Position numbers and translations under genes: made by a program
Assembly (NCBI RefSeq): GCF_011808225.1
Contig: NZ_SOYS01000009.1
Coordinates: 124,001-188,000, forward strand
Direction of reading: 5' to 3'
Length of the DNA stretch: 64,000 nt
Source of the DNA: Cedecea colo
GTDB taxonomy: Bacteria > Pseudomonadota > Gammaproteobacteria > Enterobacterales > Enterobacteriaceae
Part shown: one piece after another, positions 29,947 through 39,953 of the stretch
Layout of the letters: each line of letters opens with the position of its first letter
How positions within the stretch are numbered: position 1 is the first letter of the stretch
The notes under the pieces: model-generated
Database searches by the model: none
Seen by the model: the letters and a program-made list of their open reading frames with translations, nothing else
What the model was told of the DNA's origin: nothing

Positions 29947-30523
29947 AATGCAGGCTGGAGTGCTGCTTGTTCTGCCAGTAGGCAAATACGCTCAGTGCGG
30001 CAGGTTTGATCTCCTCAATGCTGTCGATAAACACTTCATGCGACAGGCTATCAAGCTCATCAAACTTCTCTTCCAGCCCGTGCAGGGCAATCGGCTTGAG
30101 CATAGCGAGCAGCTCTTCAGGCATTGGCTCAACCTCCCACAGCATAACGCCGCGCATATAGCCAAAGCACCATTCTTCCACGATGGTGAACTCCTGCCCT
30201 TCAACGATGCTGGTGCCGAACAGCGGCTCGTATTGTTCCGGATAACCGCTCAGGCGTTCCGCAATATCGTTTACATGCTTGAAGGTCAGTTCAACGAACT
30301 TTTTCAACTCGTCCTCTGACTCCCAGAGCGGCTGGTCCCCTTCACCACCCCAGAATGCGGCAAACGTCGCTTCCGGCCCCACCTCTTTTGGCCCAGAAAG
30401 AATAGCGGTCAGCATGCCGTCCATTTCAGCTACATCCATAATGGAACGCTCGGTGGCGTGCCTGAGCAGCACCTCATCAAGCCATTCAATCTCTTCTTCT
30501 GTTAATGGTCCCTGGTTCATCAT
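29945..30523 (-). CDS. yecA: UPF0149 family protein YecA lacking the SEC-C zinc domain
   Basis: The 192-aa protein contains the full UPF0149 helical domain (EEIEWLDEVLLRH, DVAEMDGMLTAILSGP, IVEEWCFGYMRGV). In E. coli, YecA continues into a C-terminal SEC-C zinc motif ([20 protein letters not shown]) that binds SecB and ribosomes. Here the protein stops at YWQNKQHSSLH, with no Cys cluster. The tail KQHSSLH looks like the last residues of SEC-C with the two Cys lost. ACAGGAG precedes the chosen ATG at 30523. Confidence 0.85.
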   Translation of the reverse strand: MMNQGPLTEEEIEWLDEVLLRHATERSIMDVAEMDGMLTAILSGPKEVGPEATFAAFWGGEGDQPLWESEDELKKFVELTFKHVNDIAERLSGYPEQYEPLFGTSIVEGQEFTIVEEWCFGYMRGVMLWEVEPMPEELLAMLKPIALHGLEEKFDELDSLSHEVFIDSIEEIKPAALSVFAYWQNKQHSSLH

Positions 30524-30618
30524 CCGGGCTCCTGTAGTGGCTGGGTTTTTCACACGCGCTTGTCGGTGAGCATAAGGAAATATCAGGCAAGATAGCTGGA
30601 AAGGGTTGTTACAGGCAA

Positions 30619-30643
30619 TAAAAAAACCACCCGAAGGTGGTTT
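30619..30643 (-). terminator. Terminator of the tRNA (Gly-Cys-Leu) transcript
   Basis: AAACCACC and GGTGGTTT with a 4-base loop, followed on the minus strand by a run of T, lies 42 nt downstream of the tRNA-Leu 3' end. Confidence 0.85.
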
Positions 30644-30684
30644 ACACGACACTGCTTATCATTGATTTTATTCTTGTGTTCCCA

Positions 30685-30771
30685 TGGTGCCCGGGGCGGG
30701 ACTTGAACCCGCACAGCCATACAGCCGAGGGATTTTAAATCCCTTGTGTCTACCGATTTCACCACCCGGGC
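30685..30771 (-). tRNA. leuZ: tRNA-Leu (anticodon UAA)
   Basis: The 87-nt minus-strand sequence begins GCCCGGGTGGTGAAATCGG and ends in CCGGGCACCA, with the GGTTCAAGTCC T-loop. The anticodon loop reads GATTTAAAATC (TAA), and a long variable arm typical of class II tRNA-Leu is present. CCA is encoded. Third of a Gly-Cys-Leu cluster as in E. coli. Confidence 0.97.
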
Positions 30772-30783
30772 TCGGGAAGAAAG

Positions 30784-30857
30784 TGGAGGCGCGTTCCGGA
30801 GTCGAACCGGACTAGACGGATTTGCAATCCGCTACATAACCGCTTTGCTAACGCGCC
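30784..30857 (-). tRNA. cysT: tRNA-Cys (anticodon GCA)
   Basis: The 74-nt minus-strand sequence begins GGCGCGTTAGCAAAGCGG, has anticodon loop GATTGCAAATC (GCA) and T-loop GGTTCGACTCC, and ends in the encoded CCA. Acceptor arms GGCGCGT/ACGCGCC pair. Confidence 0.97.
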
Positions 30858-30908
30858 AAAACTTTTTGCCTTTGCAGGCCATAACAGAACTTTTCTGCTA
30901 CATAAATC

Positions 30909-30984
<76 letters not shown>

Positions 30985-31143
30985 AAATCTTTACCAGTGA
31001 ATCTGCTTGCTAATCACTTGATTTTATTATCTTCCGACAGGCCATGCTGCCGTTCGATGCGTTGCATTCTACTTAGATGGCGCAATGAGTCAATGAAATT
31101 TTCCTGCACCGCGTTTCGTTTGCTGAATTTTACGCCGCTTAGA

Positions 31144-31692
31144 TCACGGTTCGAGCAAATCACCGCGTGCGGCGGCCAGATACTGGAACATCGACCAGAA
31201 GGTTAATACCGCGGCGATAAAGAAAAGACCGATGCCGGCGTACTCAATCCACATGTTCGGACGCCACAGCATGCCAATCAGGGCCAGCATCTGCGCCATG
31301 GTTTTGGTTTTACCAATCCATGACACCGCAACGCTGCTGCGCTTACCGATTTCCGCCATCCATTCGCGCAGCGCAGAGATAATAATTTCGCGGGCGATCA
31401 TGGTCGCTGCCGGCAGCGTAACCCACCAGGCGTGGTAATGTTCGACCACCAGCACAAGGGCCACGACGACCATCACCTTATCCGCTACGGGATCTAGGAA
31501 TGCCCCAAAGCGGGTGCTTTGGTTCCAGCGGCGCGCGAGAAATCCGTCAAACCAGTCTGTAATGGCCGCCAGCCAGAAGATAAAAGCGCAAAGAAAAGGC
31601 GCCCAGGTGAACGGCAGATAAAAAGCCAGCACAAAGAACGGGATGAGAAAGACACGAAACAGAGTAAGCAACGTTGGGATATTAAATTGCAT
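31144..31692 (-). CDS. pgsA: CDP-diacylglycerol-glycerol-3-phosphate 3-phosphatidyltransferase
   Basis: PgsA makes phosphatidylglycerophosphate, the committed step to phosphatidylglycerol and cardiolipin, in the inner membrane. The 182-aa protein has four to six helices and the CDP-alcohol phosphotransferase motif D-G-x2-A-R-x8-G-x3-D-x3-D in [17 protein letters not shown] followed by LDPVADK. It lies downstream of uvrC and upstream of the tRNA cluster, an arrangement conserved in enterobacteria. Confidence 0.97.
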   Translation of the reverse strand: MQFNIPTLLTLFRVFLIPFFVLAFYLPFTWAPFLCAFIFWLAAITDWFDGFLARRWNQSTRFGAFLDPVADKVMVVVALVLVVEHYHAWWVTLPAATMIAREIIISALREWMAEIGKRSSVAVSWIGKTKTMAQMLALIGMLWRPNMWIEYAGIGLFFIAAVLTFWSMFQYLAAARGDLLEP

Positions 31693-31749
31693 AGTGCCGG
31701 ATAACTGTCTGTCGTAAGTGGGAATTGTCCCTATGTTGCTACAGCGGCC

Positions 31750-33582
31750 TCAATGTTTCAACGAGTAGTAGATCTTTTCTGCCAGCTGCTGCGAGATACC
31801 TGGCACTTTTGCGATTTCTTCAACGGATGCGTTCATTAACGGTTGCAATCCGCCCATATACTTCAACAACATCTGGCGGCGTTTTGGCCCGACGCCTTCA
31901 ATGGTTTCCAGCGAGCTGGTATTTTTCACTTTGGCGCGTTTTTTCCGGTGCCCGCTAATCGCGTGATTATGCGAATCATCGCGGATATGCTGAATAACGT
32001 GCAGCGCTGGCGAATCCGGTGGTAAAGAAAAACCTTCCCCTTCCGGCTCAAAGAAAAGCGTCTCAAGGCCCGCCTTGCGGTCCGTACCTTTGGCCACGCC
32101 CAGCAACAGCGGGTGATGCTTATCCCAGGGCACGTCGAGCCCGGCAAACACCGTTTTAGCCTGGCTCAGCTGCCCTTTTCCGCCGTCTATCAAAATGACG
32201 TCCGGGATTTTGCTTTCTTCAATGGCCTTGCCATAGCGACGGCGCAGCACCTGGTTCATGGCCGCATAATCATCGCCCGGCGTGATGCCAGAAATATTGT
32301 AGCGACGGTATTCCGCACGTAGCGGACCGTTGGCATCAAACACAACGCAGGAAGCCACCGTTTGCTCGCCCATCGTGTGGCTGATATCGAAACACTCCAT
32401 GCGCTTAATTTCCGGCAGCTCCAGCACCTGCGCCAACGCCTGGAGACGTTGATGGATGGTGGATTGCTGAGAAAGACGCGTGACCAGCGCCGTGGCGGCA
32501 TTGGTGCGCGCCAGCTTCAGGTAGCGAGCGCGATCGCCGCGTGGTTTGGTCTGCACGTTAATGCGCCGCCCGGCCATCTCCGAAAGCGAATCAGCCAGCA
32601 GCGTTTTGTCCGGCAGCGTGAAATCGAGCAAAATTTCTCCCGGCAGGGTTCGCATCTGGCTGCCCTGCAGATAGAACTGGCCGACAAAAGTCTCGACCAC
32701 TTCCGCAAGCTCGGTGCCGCCCGGCACTTTCGGGAAATAGCTGCGGCTGCCAAGAACTTTACCCTGGCGGATAAACAATACGTGTACGCAGGCCATACCG
32801 CTGTCAAACGCCACGCCGATAACGTCCAGGTCGTCGCCCATATTGGACACGAACTGCTTCTCTGTAATACGTCGCACCGCCTGGATCTGATCCCGGATAC
32901 GCGCCGCGGCTTCGAATTCGAGGTTTTTACTCGCCTGCTCCATACGCTCGATAAGCTGCGTCAACACCTGATCGTCCTTGCCGGAGAGGAAAAGACGAAC
33001 GTACTCCACTTGTTGGGCGTAGTCGTCTTCGCTCACTAACCCCGCCACGCAGGGGCCGAGGCAGCGCCCAATCTGGTATTGCAGGCATGGACGGGAGCGG
33101 TTGCGATAAACATTGTTCTCGCACTGGCGGATGGGGAAAACTTTTTGCAGCAGCGCAAGCGTTTCTCTTACGGCATAACCGTTAGGAAACGGGCCGAAGT
33201 ATTCGCCTTTGGCATGCTTAGCGCCGCGATGCAGGGCAAGACGCGGATGCGTATCACCGCTGAGAAAGATAAACGGGTAGGATTTATCGTCACGCAGCAG
33301 CACGTTATAGCGCGGCTGATACAGCTTGATGTAGTTGTGTTCAAGCAGCAGCGCTTCCGTTTCGGTATGGGTGACGGTGACATCAATATGCTGAATAAGC
33401 GCCACCAGCGCCTCGGTTTTTCGGCTCGACAGATTGCTTCTGAAGTAGCTCGCCAGACGCTTTTTTAAATCTTTGGCTTTACCGACATAAATAACCGTAC
33501 TGCTGGCGTCGTACATACGATAGACGCCGGGTTTGCTGGTGACGGTCTTAAGGAAGGCTTGTGAATCGAATGTCTCACTCAC
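31750..33582 (-). CDS. uvrC: Excinuclease ABC subunit C
   Basis: UvrC makes both incisions around a lesion marked by UvrB. The 610-aa protein has an N-terminal GIY-YIG nuclease ([20 protein letters not shown]), a UVR motif that binds UvrB near residues 205-240, an RNase H-like endonuclease domain for the 5' cut ([20 protein letters not shown]) and C-terminal helix-hairpin-helix repeats ([18 protein letters not shown]). Its start overlaps the uvrY stop by 8 nt; the two share a transcript. Confidence 0.98.
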   Translation of the reverse strand: MSETFDSQAFLKTVTSKPGVYRMYDASSTVIYVGKAKDLKKRLASYFRSNLSSRKTEALVALIQHIDVTVTHTETEALLLEHNYIKLYQPRYNVLLRDDKSYPFIFLSGDTHPRLALHRGAKHAKGEYFGPFPNGYAVRETLALLQKVFPIRQCENNVYRNRSRPCLQYQIGRCLGPCVAGLVSEDDYAQQVEYVRLFLSGKDDQVLTQLIERMEQASKNLEFEAAARIRDQIQAVRRITEKQFVSNMGDDLDVIGVAFDSGMACVHVLFIRQGKVLGSRSYFPKVPGGTELAEVVETFVGQFYLQGSQMRTLPGEILLDFTLPDKTLLADSLSEMAGRRINVQTKPRGDRARYLKLARTNAATALVTRLSQQSTIHQRLQALAQVLELPEIKRMECFDISHTMGEQTVASCVVFDANGPLRAEYRRYNISGITPGDDYAAMNQVLRRRYGKAIEESKIPDVILIDGGKGQLSQAKTVFAGLDVPWDKHHPLLLGVAKGTDRKAGLETLFFEPEGEGFSLPPDSPALHVIQHIRDDSHNHAISGHRKKRAKVKNTSSLETIEGVGPKRRQMLLKYMGGLQPLMNASVEEIAKVPGISQQLAEKIYYSLKH

Positions 33583-34234
33583 TACTGATTAACGTCTCCG
33601 CGCTGAATAAACCGTGACGAATGGCCAGATGCGTCAGCTCAACGTCGCCACTGATATTTAGTTTACTAAACATGCGGTAACGGTAACTGTTGACCGTTTT
33701 CGGGCTCAGATTAAGCTGCTCAGAGATCTCATTGACCTTCTGACCTTTGGTAATCATCAGCATAATCTGTAATTCGCGCTCAGACAAACTGGCAAACGGG
33801 GTTTCCGTTTTTTCCGGTTCTATCTGGCTTAGCGCCATCTGCTGGGCAATATCTGAAGCGATATAGCGCTGGCCGGCATGCACTAATCGAATAGCGTTGA
33901 CCACGTCTCCGGGAGCCGCGCCTTTACTCAGATAGCCGGCGGCGCCCGCCTGCATCACTTTCGCCGGCAGCGGATTTTCCGTATGAATGGTCAGCATAAT
34001 AACTTTGATATCTGAAGAGTAACGTACGATTTTGCGCGTGGCCTCAAGGCCGCCGATGCCGGGCATATTCATGTCCATTAACACCACATCGACCGGATGG
34101 GCGCGACACCATTTCACGGCATCCTCACCGCAATTTGTTTCACCCGATATCTTAATCCCTTTGATATCTTCAAGAATGCGTCGTATCCCTGCGCGCACCA
34201 GCTCGTGATCATCAACAAGAAGAACGTTGATCAA
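33575..34234 (-). CDS. uvrY: Response regulator UvrY (SirA/GacA type)
   Basis: UvrY is phosphorylated by BarA and activates the CsrB/CsrC RNAs, and so influences carbon storage, motility and virulence. The 219-aa protein has a receiver domain with Asp8/Asp9 and phospho-acceptor Asp54 ([10 protein letters not shown]), and a C-terminal LuxR-type helix-turn-helix ([20 protein letters not shown] then [20 protein letters not shown]). Co-transcribed with uvrC. Confidence 0.97.
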   Translation of the reverse strand: MINVLLVDDHELVRAGIRRILEDIKGIKISGETNCGEDAVKWCRAHPVDVVLMDMNMPGIGGLEATRKIVRYSSDIKVIMLTIHTENPLPAKVMQAGAAGYLSKGAAPGDVVNAIRLVHAGQRYIASDIAQQMALSQIEPEKTETPFASLSERELQIMLMITKGQKVNEISEQLNLSPKTVNSYRYRMFSKLNISGDVELTHLAIRHGLFSAETLISSE

Positions 34235-34714
34235 AGGATAACTCTCCAGAAAAGGGATAACGCTGCTAAAAGCTTAGATACTCATATTAACGGGTTTTCC
34301 GGGAAGTTTAAAATGCAAAGAATGAGAAAGCGGGATTACTCGCGTTTCGGAAATTTAGTTTTACAGCGTTCAGCAAAAAGAACGCCTGATGGAAAAGCGG
34401 TTTACCCAAAGAAGCAAAAATGCGCAATCGATTAAAAACCATAATAAATCAAGAAGATAAAAAGGTAGCCATTACCTTCAAACATACTATTTGTTAACGT
34501 TTAATAAACGAATCATAAACATTTTTACGGTAGTTCGTAGGATTCGGTTTATTATTGCTTTACAACCGGGCGGTAAAAAGAAAGACAAGCGCGCGTAAAA
34601 TCTCAGCGCTATCGTAACCACTAATAAAACGATCGGCCAGTGTGTTATACTCCGCCGCCTTACAAAACCGTTGCGCCGAATGACGGTGTACTAACCAAGA
34701 CTTGAGGAAAATAA
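34235..34714. other. 480-bp intergenic region between uvrY and yecF
   Basis: The region holds the divergent promoters of uvrY and yecF. It is AT-rich around 34420-34560. TTATACT within GTGTGTTATACTCCGCC (near 34640) could be a -10 for yecF. No coding frame looks real; the 112-codon frame beginning inside uvrY is a shadow. TTGAGGAAAATAA precedes the yecF start. Confidence 0.45.
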
Positions 34715-34939
34715 ATGAGCACTCCTGATTTTTCCACCGCTGACAGCAATAGCGAACTGGCTATTGAAGTCACCTGCCTGAAAGCCATGTTAACCCAGAT
34801 GCTCAAAGCGATGGGCCAGGCTGACGCCGGTAAGGTTATCATTAAAATGGAAAAGCAAATCGCTCAGATGGATGACACGGCGCACGCTGAAGTGTTTGGT
34901 AATACCGTTAAGCAAATTAAACAAGCTTATCGCCAGTAG
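34715..34939 (+). CDS. yecF: DUF2594 family protein YecF
   Basis: A 74-aa helical cytoplasmic protein ([20 protein letters not shown], then [20 protein letters not shown]) close to E. coli YecF; function unknown. A GAGG ribosome site precedes the ATG. It lies between uvrY and sdiA, as in E. coli, and is convergent with sdiA. Confidence 0.93.
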   Translation: MSTPDFSTADSNSELAIEVTCLKAMLTQMLKAMGQADAGKVIIKMEKQIAQMDDTAHAEVFGNTVKQIKQAYRQ

Positions 34940-35012
34940 CCGGTGGGTGACGGCGGAATGCATTCTCTGTTATCCGCCGTTTTGTCGTCTGGCACGCAGA
35001 ACGGGAAGTCGC

Positions 35013-35735
35013 TCAGATGATCCCAATCGCCGCCGCATAACAGGCGATTTGCGTTTTATTAGGCGCGTTAAACTTTTTCTGCATATTCTTCTGGTGAAAA
35101 TTAACGGTATTTTCGGATATCGATAAAATCATGGCGACCTCCGCCGACGTTTTACCCTCTCCCGTCCACTGTAAAATTTCCAGCTCGCGTTTACTCAGTT
35201 TCATCGTCAGCCCGTCAACGCTGGGATCGGCCAGACGTGTAAGCGTCATCAAACTGAGTTCGGCAACATATTGCAAACGAGCGTTCAGTTCATCATCAGG
35301 CAATAATTTGCCTTTCAGCGATGAACGTGACACCGAAAGCAGCCCCGCCGCTCTGGAAGGCGACATGACGCATTGCGTAATTCCCTGCCGCAAGCCATGG
35401 TCCCGTGCGGCATCCCAAAGCGCTGGCGTATCGACAAACAGGTGGTCATTCCACGGCAGAAAGCCGCGCATGAAATTCACCGGCTTTAGCACCGGATCGA
35501 TCGCAAAATAATTCTCAGCCTGATAATGCTCAAGCCAGGCCTGTGGGTAGGATGAAAACACCGACATTTTTGGGCGGGTAAAAGGTACGGGGTGGCGAAC
35601 GCAGAACGCAAAATAATCAAATTCTAACGACTGAGTGTATCGATGAACCGTGGTAGTTACTTCGCAGGCTTCGGTAATAGACTGGAAAGCATCAAGCGTT
35701 TCCCGTCGCCAGCTAAAAAAATCGCAATCCGGCAT
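35013..35735 (-). CDS. sdiA: LuxR-type quorum-sensing regulator SdiA
   Basis: SdiA senses acyl-homoserine lactones made by other species, since enterics with sdiA generally lack a cognate synthase. The 240-aa protein keeps the ligand pocket residues Tyr63, Trp67, Tyr71 and Asp80 (YPQAWLEHYQ, FAIDPVL) and a C-terminal LuxR helix-turn-helix (LSKRELEILQWTGEGKTSAE, ISENTVNFHQKN). I chose the ATG at 35735 (MPDCDFFSWRR) to match E. coli; its AGGAGG is about 12 nt upstream, rather long. The N-terminal domain is more diverged than the DNA-binding one. Confidence 0.94.
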   Translation of the reverse strand: MPDCDFFSWRRETLDAFQSITEACEVTTTVHRYTQSLEFDYFAFCVRHPVPFTRPKMSVFSSYPQAWLEHYQAENYFAIDPVLKPVNFMRGFLPWNDHLFVDTPALWDAARDHGLRQGITQCVMSPSRAAGLLSVSRSSLKGKLLPDDELNARLQYVAELSLMTLTRLADPSVDGLTMKLSKRELEILQWTGEGKTSAEVAMILSISENTVNFHQKNMQKKFNAPNKTQIACYAAAIGII

Positions 35736-35910
35736 TATATCTGGTATTCCTCCTGAAACCATGAGCGCTTATGGCATAAACATGTAACGCTGAGGCGTTT
35801 AATAAACACATTTATATGAGTTATCGACCAACCGGTCGGTTTCTTTAAAAATAAGGCCGCTGATTCAGATTAATATTATTTTCCCCTCCCTCACAGAGAG
35901 AGGGTTTTCG

Positions 35911-36663
35911 TTACTGCGTAAGAAATTTCTCCAGAAACTGCTTAGTACGCGGCTGCTGAGGATGAGCAAACAGCTCACGTGCCGGGCCTTGTTCCACAAT
36001 GCGTCCCTGATCCATAAAGATTGCTCTGTCCGCAACGTCGCGCGCAAAGCTCATTTCATGGGTCACGATAACCATGGTGCGCTTTTCCTGGGCCAGTTGA
36101 CGAATGGTGCTCAGCACTTCGCCTACCAGCTCCGGGTCCAGCGCCGAGGTGGGTTCATCAAATAAGATGACTTCCGGGCGCATCGCCAGCGCGCGGGCAA
36201 TGGCCACACGCTGCTGTTGCCCGCCGGAGAGCCGTCGCGGATAGCTGGTTTCTTTGCCGGTCAGCCCGACTTTCGCCAGCAGCTCACGCGCACGCTCCGT
36301 CGCCTCTTCCTTTGGCTCACCTTTTACGATGACCGGCCCTTCAATAATATTTTCCAGCACCGTGCGGTGCGGGAACAGATTAAAGCTCTGGAAAACAAAG
36401 CCCACATGCTGGCGCAGTTCACGCACCCGGTTTTTCTGTTTGCTCATGGAAACCGCGGCGTCAATGGTGATATTCCCAACCTGAATCGTGCCGGATTCAG
36501 GCTGCTCCAGCAGATTGATGCAGCGCAGCAGCGTGGTTTTACCGGAGCCGCTTGGCCCGATGATCGCCACTACTTCGCCGGGCTTCACCTCCAGATCGAT
36601 ACCGTGCAGCACCGCCTGGCCGTGGAATTTTTTCACCAGTTGTTTTACGTCGATAGCGCTCAT
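35911..36663 (-). CDS. tcyN: L-cystine ABC transporter ATP-binding protein TcyN (YecC)
   Basis: TcyN powers cystine and diaminopimelate uptake with TcyJ and TcyL. The 250-aa polar amino-acid type ABC ATPase has Walker A GPSGSGKTT at residues 37-45, the signature [15 protein letters not shown], Walker B VILFDEPTSALD and the switch His in VTHEMSFA. Its start overlaps the tcyL stop by four bases. Last gene of the leftward cluster. Confidence 0.96.
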   Translation of the reverse strand: MSAIDVKQLVKKFHGQAVLHGIDLEVKPGEVVAIIGPSGSGKTTLLRCINLLEQPESGTIQVGNITIDAAVSMSKQKNRVRELRQHVGFVFQSFNLFPHRTVLENIIEGPVIVKGEPKEEATERARELLAKVGLTGKETSYPRRLSGGQQQRVAIARALAMRPEVILFDEPTSALDPELVGEVLSTIRQLAQEKRTMVIVTHEMSFARDVADRAIFMDQGRIVEQGPARELFAHPQQPRTKQFLEKFLTQ

Positions 36664-37328
36664 TTTGGCTCCCTGTCCTGGCGGTTTAACTGGTTTTCGA
36701 AGTAGTTTTGCAGGGCGGAAAGCGCCGTTGCCATTACCCAGTAAATCAGCGAAGCCGCAAGATACATGGTGAATACTTCAAGCGTACGCGAGGTGATCAG
36801 CTGCGCCTGACGGAACAGTTCCGGCACCTGAATAGTCGCCGCAAGCGAAGTGTCTTTTACCAGGCTGATGAAACTGTTGCTAAGCGGCGGTAACGCCACG
36901 CGCGCGGCCTGGGGCAGAATGGCGCGCCGCAACGTTTGCCACGGCGTCATACCAATACTTGCTGCCGCTTCCCACTGACCTTTCTCGATGGAAGAGATGG
37001 CCGCACGCAGCGTTTCAGACGCGTAGGCCGCAGTGTTGAGCGACAGCCCGATCATCGCCGCCGGAATAGGGTCCAGTTCGATACCAAACTGCGGCAGGCC
37101 GTAATAGATCATAAAGAGCTGGGCGATAAGCGGCGTGCCACGAAAAATCGACACGTAAAAACGTGACAGCAGCGAAAACGGTAGAAACGGCGACAGGCGC
37201 ATCAGCGCCAGTAAAAATCCGAGGAGTAAACCGAAGAACATGCCGCCAATACTAAGCTGCAGCGTGAACACGGCGCCCCTGAGCAGATACGGTGCCGAAT
37301 CCAGCACCAGTTGTAGGCTTTCTTGCAT
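36660..37328 (-). CDS. tcyL: L-cystine ABC transporter permease TcyL (YecS)
   Basis: TcyL is the inner-membrane channel of the cystine importer. The 222-aa protein is a HisMQ-type permease with about five helices and the EAA-like loop (WEAAASIGMTPWQTLRRAIL) that contacts TcyN. It overlaps tcyN and follows dcyD by 35 nt. Confidence 0.96.
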   Translation of the reverse strand: MQESLQLVLDSAPYLLRGAVFTLQLSIGGMFFGLLLGFLLALMRLSPFLPFSLLSRFYVSIFRGTPLIAQLFMIYYGLPQFGIELDPIPAAMIGLSLNTAAYASETLRAAISSIEKGQWEAAASIGMTPWQTLRRAILPQAARVALPPLSNSFISLVKDTSLAATIQVPELFRQAQLITSRTLEVFTMYLAASLIYWVMATALSALQNYFENQLNRQDREPK

Positions 37329-37363
37329 ACTTAACTCACACCCTGTCTATTTATTATTATGAA

Positions 37364-38350
37364 CTACACATGCGGATGGTAAGCGAACAGCGCAGGCGCC
37401 CCACCGGTATGCACAAAAATTATCGGTCCTTCATCTTTAAAGCGTTTTTGCGCCACGCCGTCAATTAATCCCGCCATCGCTTTGCCGGTATAAACCGGGT
37501 CGAGCAAAATACCTTCCAGCCGCGCCAGCAGTTTGATGGCCTCAAGGCCTTCTTCGTTAGGCGTGCCGTAGCCTGGCGCAAAATAGTCATCCCATAACCT
37601 GATGGGCGCGGAAGCGGTTAATTCTAAAGAATGCGCTACAGCGCGTTGCAACGCTTCCACCTTTGGCTGCTGCTGGGCGATAGTGCGGGAAACCGTTACG
37701 CCGATAAGACTGACGTCCGGCATCACCTGCTCCAGCCCAACGGCCAGCCCCGCGTGCGTGCCTGCGCTGCCGGAAGCCACAACAACGGATGAAACGCTCA
37801 CCGCCCCTTCGCACTGCTGGGCAATTTCCAGCGCGCTTTCCACATAACCAAGCGCGCCAAGCGCGTTAGACCCGCCAACCGGGATCACATAAGGACGGAA
37901 CCCCTGCGCTTCGAGACGCGTGGCAATTTCCTCAAGCTGCTGGTCGGGCGCGTGCAGCGCATCGCACATTTCGATTTCAGCATCAAAAAGATCGAGCAGC
38001 AGACGGTTGCCGTTGCTGAGGTAATTATCAGCATGGGTGGCAATAGGGTTTTCAAGCAGGGCGACGCATTTAAGACCAAGCTTTGCCGCAACGGCCGCCG
38101 TCTGCCGGACATGGTTCGACTGGATAGCGCCGGCGGTGACCAGCGTATCGGCACCTTCGCGCAGCGCGTCGGCGGCCAGAAACTCCAGCTTGCGCAGCTT
38201 GTTGCCGCCCATCGCTATGGGCGTGACGTCGTCACGTTTGATATAAATCTCGCGACCGAGGTAATCAGAAAAACGCGGCAGGTACTCAAGCGGCGTAGGA
38301 CCGCCGATAAACTCCAGCCGCGGGAAACGTGTCAGGTTATGCAGTGACAT
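37364..38350 (-). CDS. dcyD: D-cysteine desulfhydrase
   Basis: DcyD breaks D-cysteine to pyruvate, ammonia and sulfide, which detoxifies it and yields sulfur. The 328-aa PLP enzyme of the ACC-deaminase family binds PLP at Lys51 ([11 protein letters not shown]); the substrate loop [13 protein letters not shown] and phosphate loop [10 protein letters not shown] are present. It lies in the cystine transport cluster between tcyJ and tcyL, consistent with import and breakdown of (D-)cystine. Confidence 0.96.
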   Translation of the reverse strand: MSLHNLTRFPRLEFIGGPTPLEYLPRFSDYLGREIYIKRDDVTPIAMGGNKLRKLEFLAADALREGADTLVTAGAIQSNHVRQTAAVAAKLGLKCVALLENPIATHADNYLSNGNRLLLDLFDAEIEMCDALHAPDQQLEEIATRLEAQGFRPYVIPVGGSNALGALGYVESALEIAQQCEGAVSVSSVVVASGSAGTHAGLAVGLEQVMPDVSLIGVTVSRTIAQQQPKVEALQRAVAHSLELTASAPIRLWDDYFAPGYGTPNEEGLEAIKLLARLEGILLDPVYTGKAMAGLIDGVAQKRFKDEGPIIFVHTGGAPALFAYHPHV

Positions 38351-38430
38351 AGGCTACTCCATTAAGGCGGAACGAAAATCCCCCATCCCTTCATTATGTA
38401 CCAGCGTGGATAATTCCCGGCAAATACAAA

Positions 38431-38459
38431 TAAAAAAAGGTGCTGTTATCAGCACCTTT
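38431..38459 (-). terminator. Intrinsic terminator after tcyJ
   Basis: AAAGGTGCTG and CAGCACCTTT flank a 4-base loop, with a T-run on the minus strand, 17 nt past the tcyJ stop. It should reduce read-through into dcyD-tcyLN, so binding protein is likely made in excess of the membrane parts. Confidence 0.85.
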
Positions 38460-38475
38460 CAGGCATCTGGCGGAA

Positions 38476-39276
38476 TTATTTGGTCACGTCAGCGCCAAAC
38501 CATTTTTCGGACAGTTTTGCCAGCGAGCCATCTTTTTGCATCTCAGCAATGGCTTTGTTCACCGCATCAAGCAGATCTTCGTTGCCTTTACGAATCGCCA
38601 CGCCCGCTTCCTGGCGAGAGAAGGCTTCGCCCGCTACGGCCAGGGTATCTTTTGTTTTCTTCACCAGATCGAGCGCGGCGAGACGGTCAACCAGAATGGC
38701 ATCGATACGGCCAACGCGCAGATCCTGATATTTCGTCGGGTCATCATCATAAGTACGGATGTCTACGCCCTGCACGTTTTCACGCAGCCACTGTTCGTAG
38801 TTGGTGCCCAGACCCACGCCAACCTTTTTACCCTTCAGGTCGGCCGCCGTTTTAATGCTGTCTTCGTTGCCTTTTTTCACCAGCGCCTGAATACCAGAAA
38901 CGGTATATGGCGTGGAGAAGTCATATTTTTTCTTACGTTCGTCGGAGATGGTGACCTGGTTAATCACCACGTCAATACGTTTGGAGTCCAGCGAAGCCAG
39001 CATGCCGTCCCATTTGGTTGGTTTCAGCGCCGCTTTCACGCCAAGATGCTGGGCGAGCTGCTCGGCAAACTCCACTTCAAAACCGGTTAGCTTACCGTCG
39101 TCGCCCTGGAAGCTGAACGGAGGATAAGTTCCTTCCAGGCCCACCAGCAGCGTACCGCGATCTTTGACTTTATTGAGTAAATTTTCTGCCGCAAACGCCT
39201 GCACGCTGCTACCCGCAACCAGCGCCACCGCCAGTACGCCCATCAGCGCCCGACGTCCCACCATTGCTAATTTCAT
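38476..39276 (-). CDS. tcyJ: Periplasmic L-cystine-binding protein TcyJ (FliY)
   Basis: TcyJ binds cystine in the periplasm for TcyL/TcyN. The 266-aa precursor has a signal peptide of about 29 residues (MKLAMVGRRALMGVLAVALV ... AFA) and the SBP family 3 pattern (GTYPPFSFQGDDGKLTGFEV, EFAEQLAQHLGV). The ATG at 39276 matches the E. coli start; six more in-frame codons upstream are less likely. Despite the old name fliY it is not a flagellar part. Confidence 0.96.
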   Translation of the reverse strand: MKLAMVGRRALMGVLAVALVAGSSVQAFAAENLLNKVKDRGTLLVGLEGTYPPFSFQGDDGKLTGFEVEFAEQLAQHLGVKAALKPTKWDGMLASLDSKRIDVVINQVTISDERKKKYDFSTPYTVSGIQALVKKGNEDSIKTAADLKGKKVGVGLGTNYEQWLRENVQGVDIRTYDDDPTKYQDLRVGRIDAILVDRLAALDLVKKTKDTLAVAGEAFSRQEAGVAIRKGNEDLLDAVNKAIAEMQKDGSLAKLSEKWFGADVTK

Positions 39277-39361
39277 CGTTACCCCAGCTATCAATAATGT
39301 TGTTGTAGTGTAGCGAGCTGGCTTTTACCGTCAAAACCAGTCCGCTACAACTTATTCCATA

Positions 39362-39916
39362 TTAATATATATCGGAAGTTATATGATTTTCCTGGCGGTA
39401 GGCGCAGGCCGTATCTGTGAGCTGTACCTGAAACTGCCAGTATTTGCGCAGCGCAATACGGTAGTTATTGGTGCTGGTTTGCGGAAGCCAGGCGTCCAGC
39501 GTGTCGTCATGAAGGCTCTGCAATAAAGAATGCATAGAAATGGCCTGCTCTGCAAGGTGATTACCCAGGCGGCGCAGGCGCACAACATACTCACGGACGG
39601 TGCCGTGGCTCATCTCGGTTTGTTCGAACAGATACTGCTTAAACCCGATGATATCGAAGTAGTTGCCCTGCTCTTTGCAATGCAGGTCGCCGCAAAAACG
39701 GCACAGCGCCGTCCACGCCTGTTTTTCCACCTGCCAGTCGGCGTCATCAATGAGCGTATCAAGCTGCGCAATGGTCGTTTTATTGACGATTTCGCCACGG
39801 CAGGTAAGCGTGATGCGATCCAGGAGCTTGCCGCAATGCGCGCAGTGGGTCTGTGTGTGCTTAAAATCTTTAAGGTAGCGGCTTAGAGGCCGTCTTTTTG
39901 GTTGCTGCACCGTCAT
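39362..39916 (-). CDS. fliZ: Flagellar regulator FliZ
   Basis: FliZ is the second gene of the fliAZ operon. In E. coli it antagonises sigma-S at RpoS-dependent promoters, while in Salmonella it represses ydiV and so favours FlhDC. The 184-aa protein resembles a phage-integrase-type DNA-binding fold and keeps the Cys-rich N-terminal part (THCAHCGKLLDRITLTCRGE, CRFCGDLHCKEQG). It follows fliA by 37 nt. Confidence 0.95.
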   Translation of the reverse strand: MTVQQPKRRPLSRYLKDFKHTQTHCAHCGKLLDRITLTCRGEIVNKTTIAQLDTLIDDADWQVEKQAWTALCRFCGDLHCKEQGNYFDIIGFKQYLFEQTEMSHGTVREYVVRLRRLGNHLAEQAISMHSLLQSLHDDTLDAWLPQTSTNNYRIALRKYWQFQVQLTDTACAYRQENHITSDIY

Positions 39917-39953
39917 GATAATTTCCAGTGGTGAGATAATCGTGCGGCACTCC

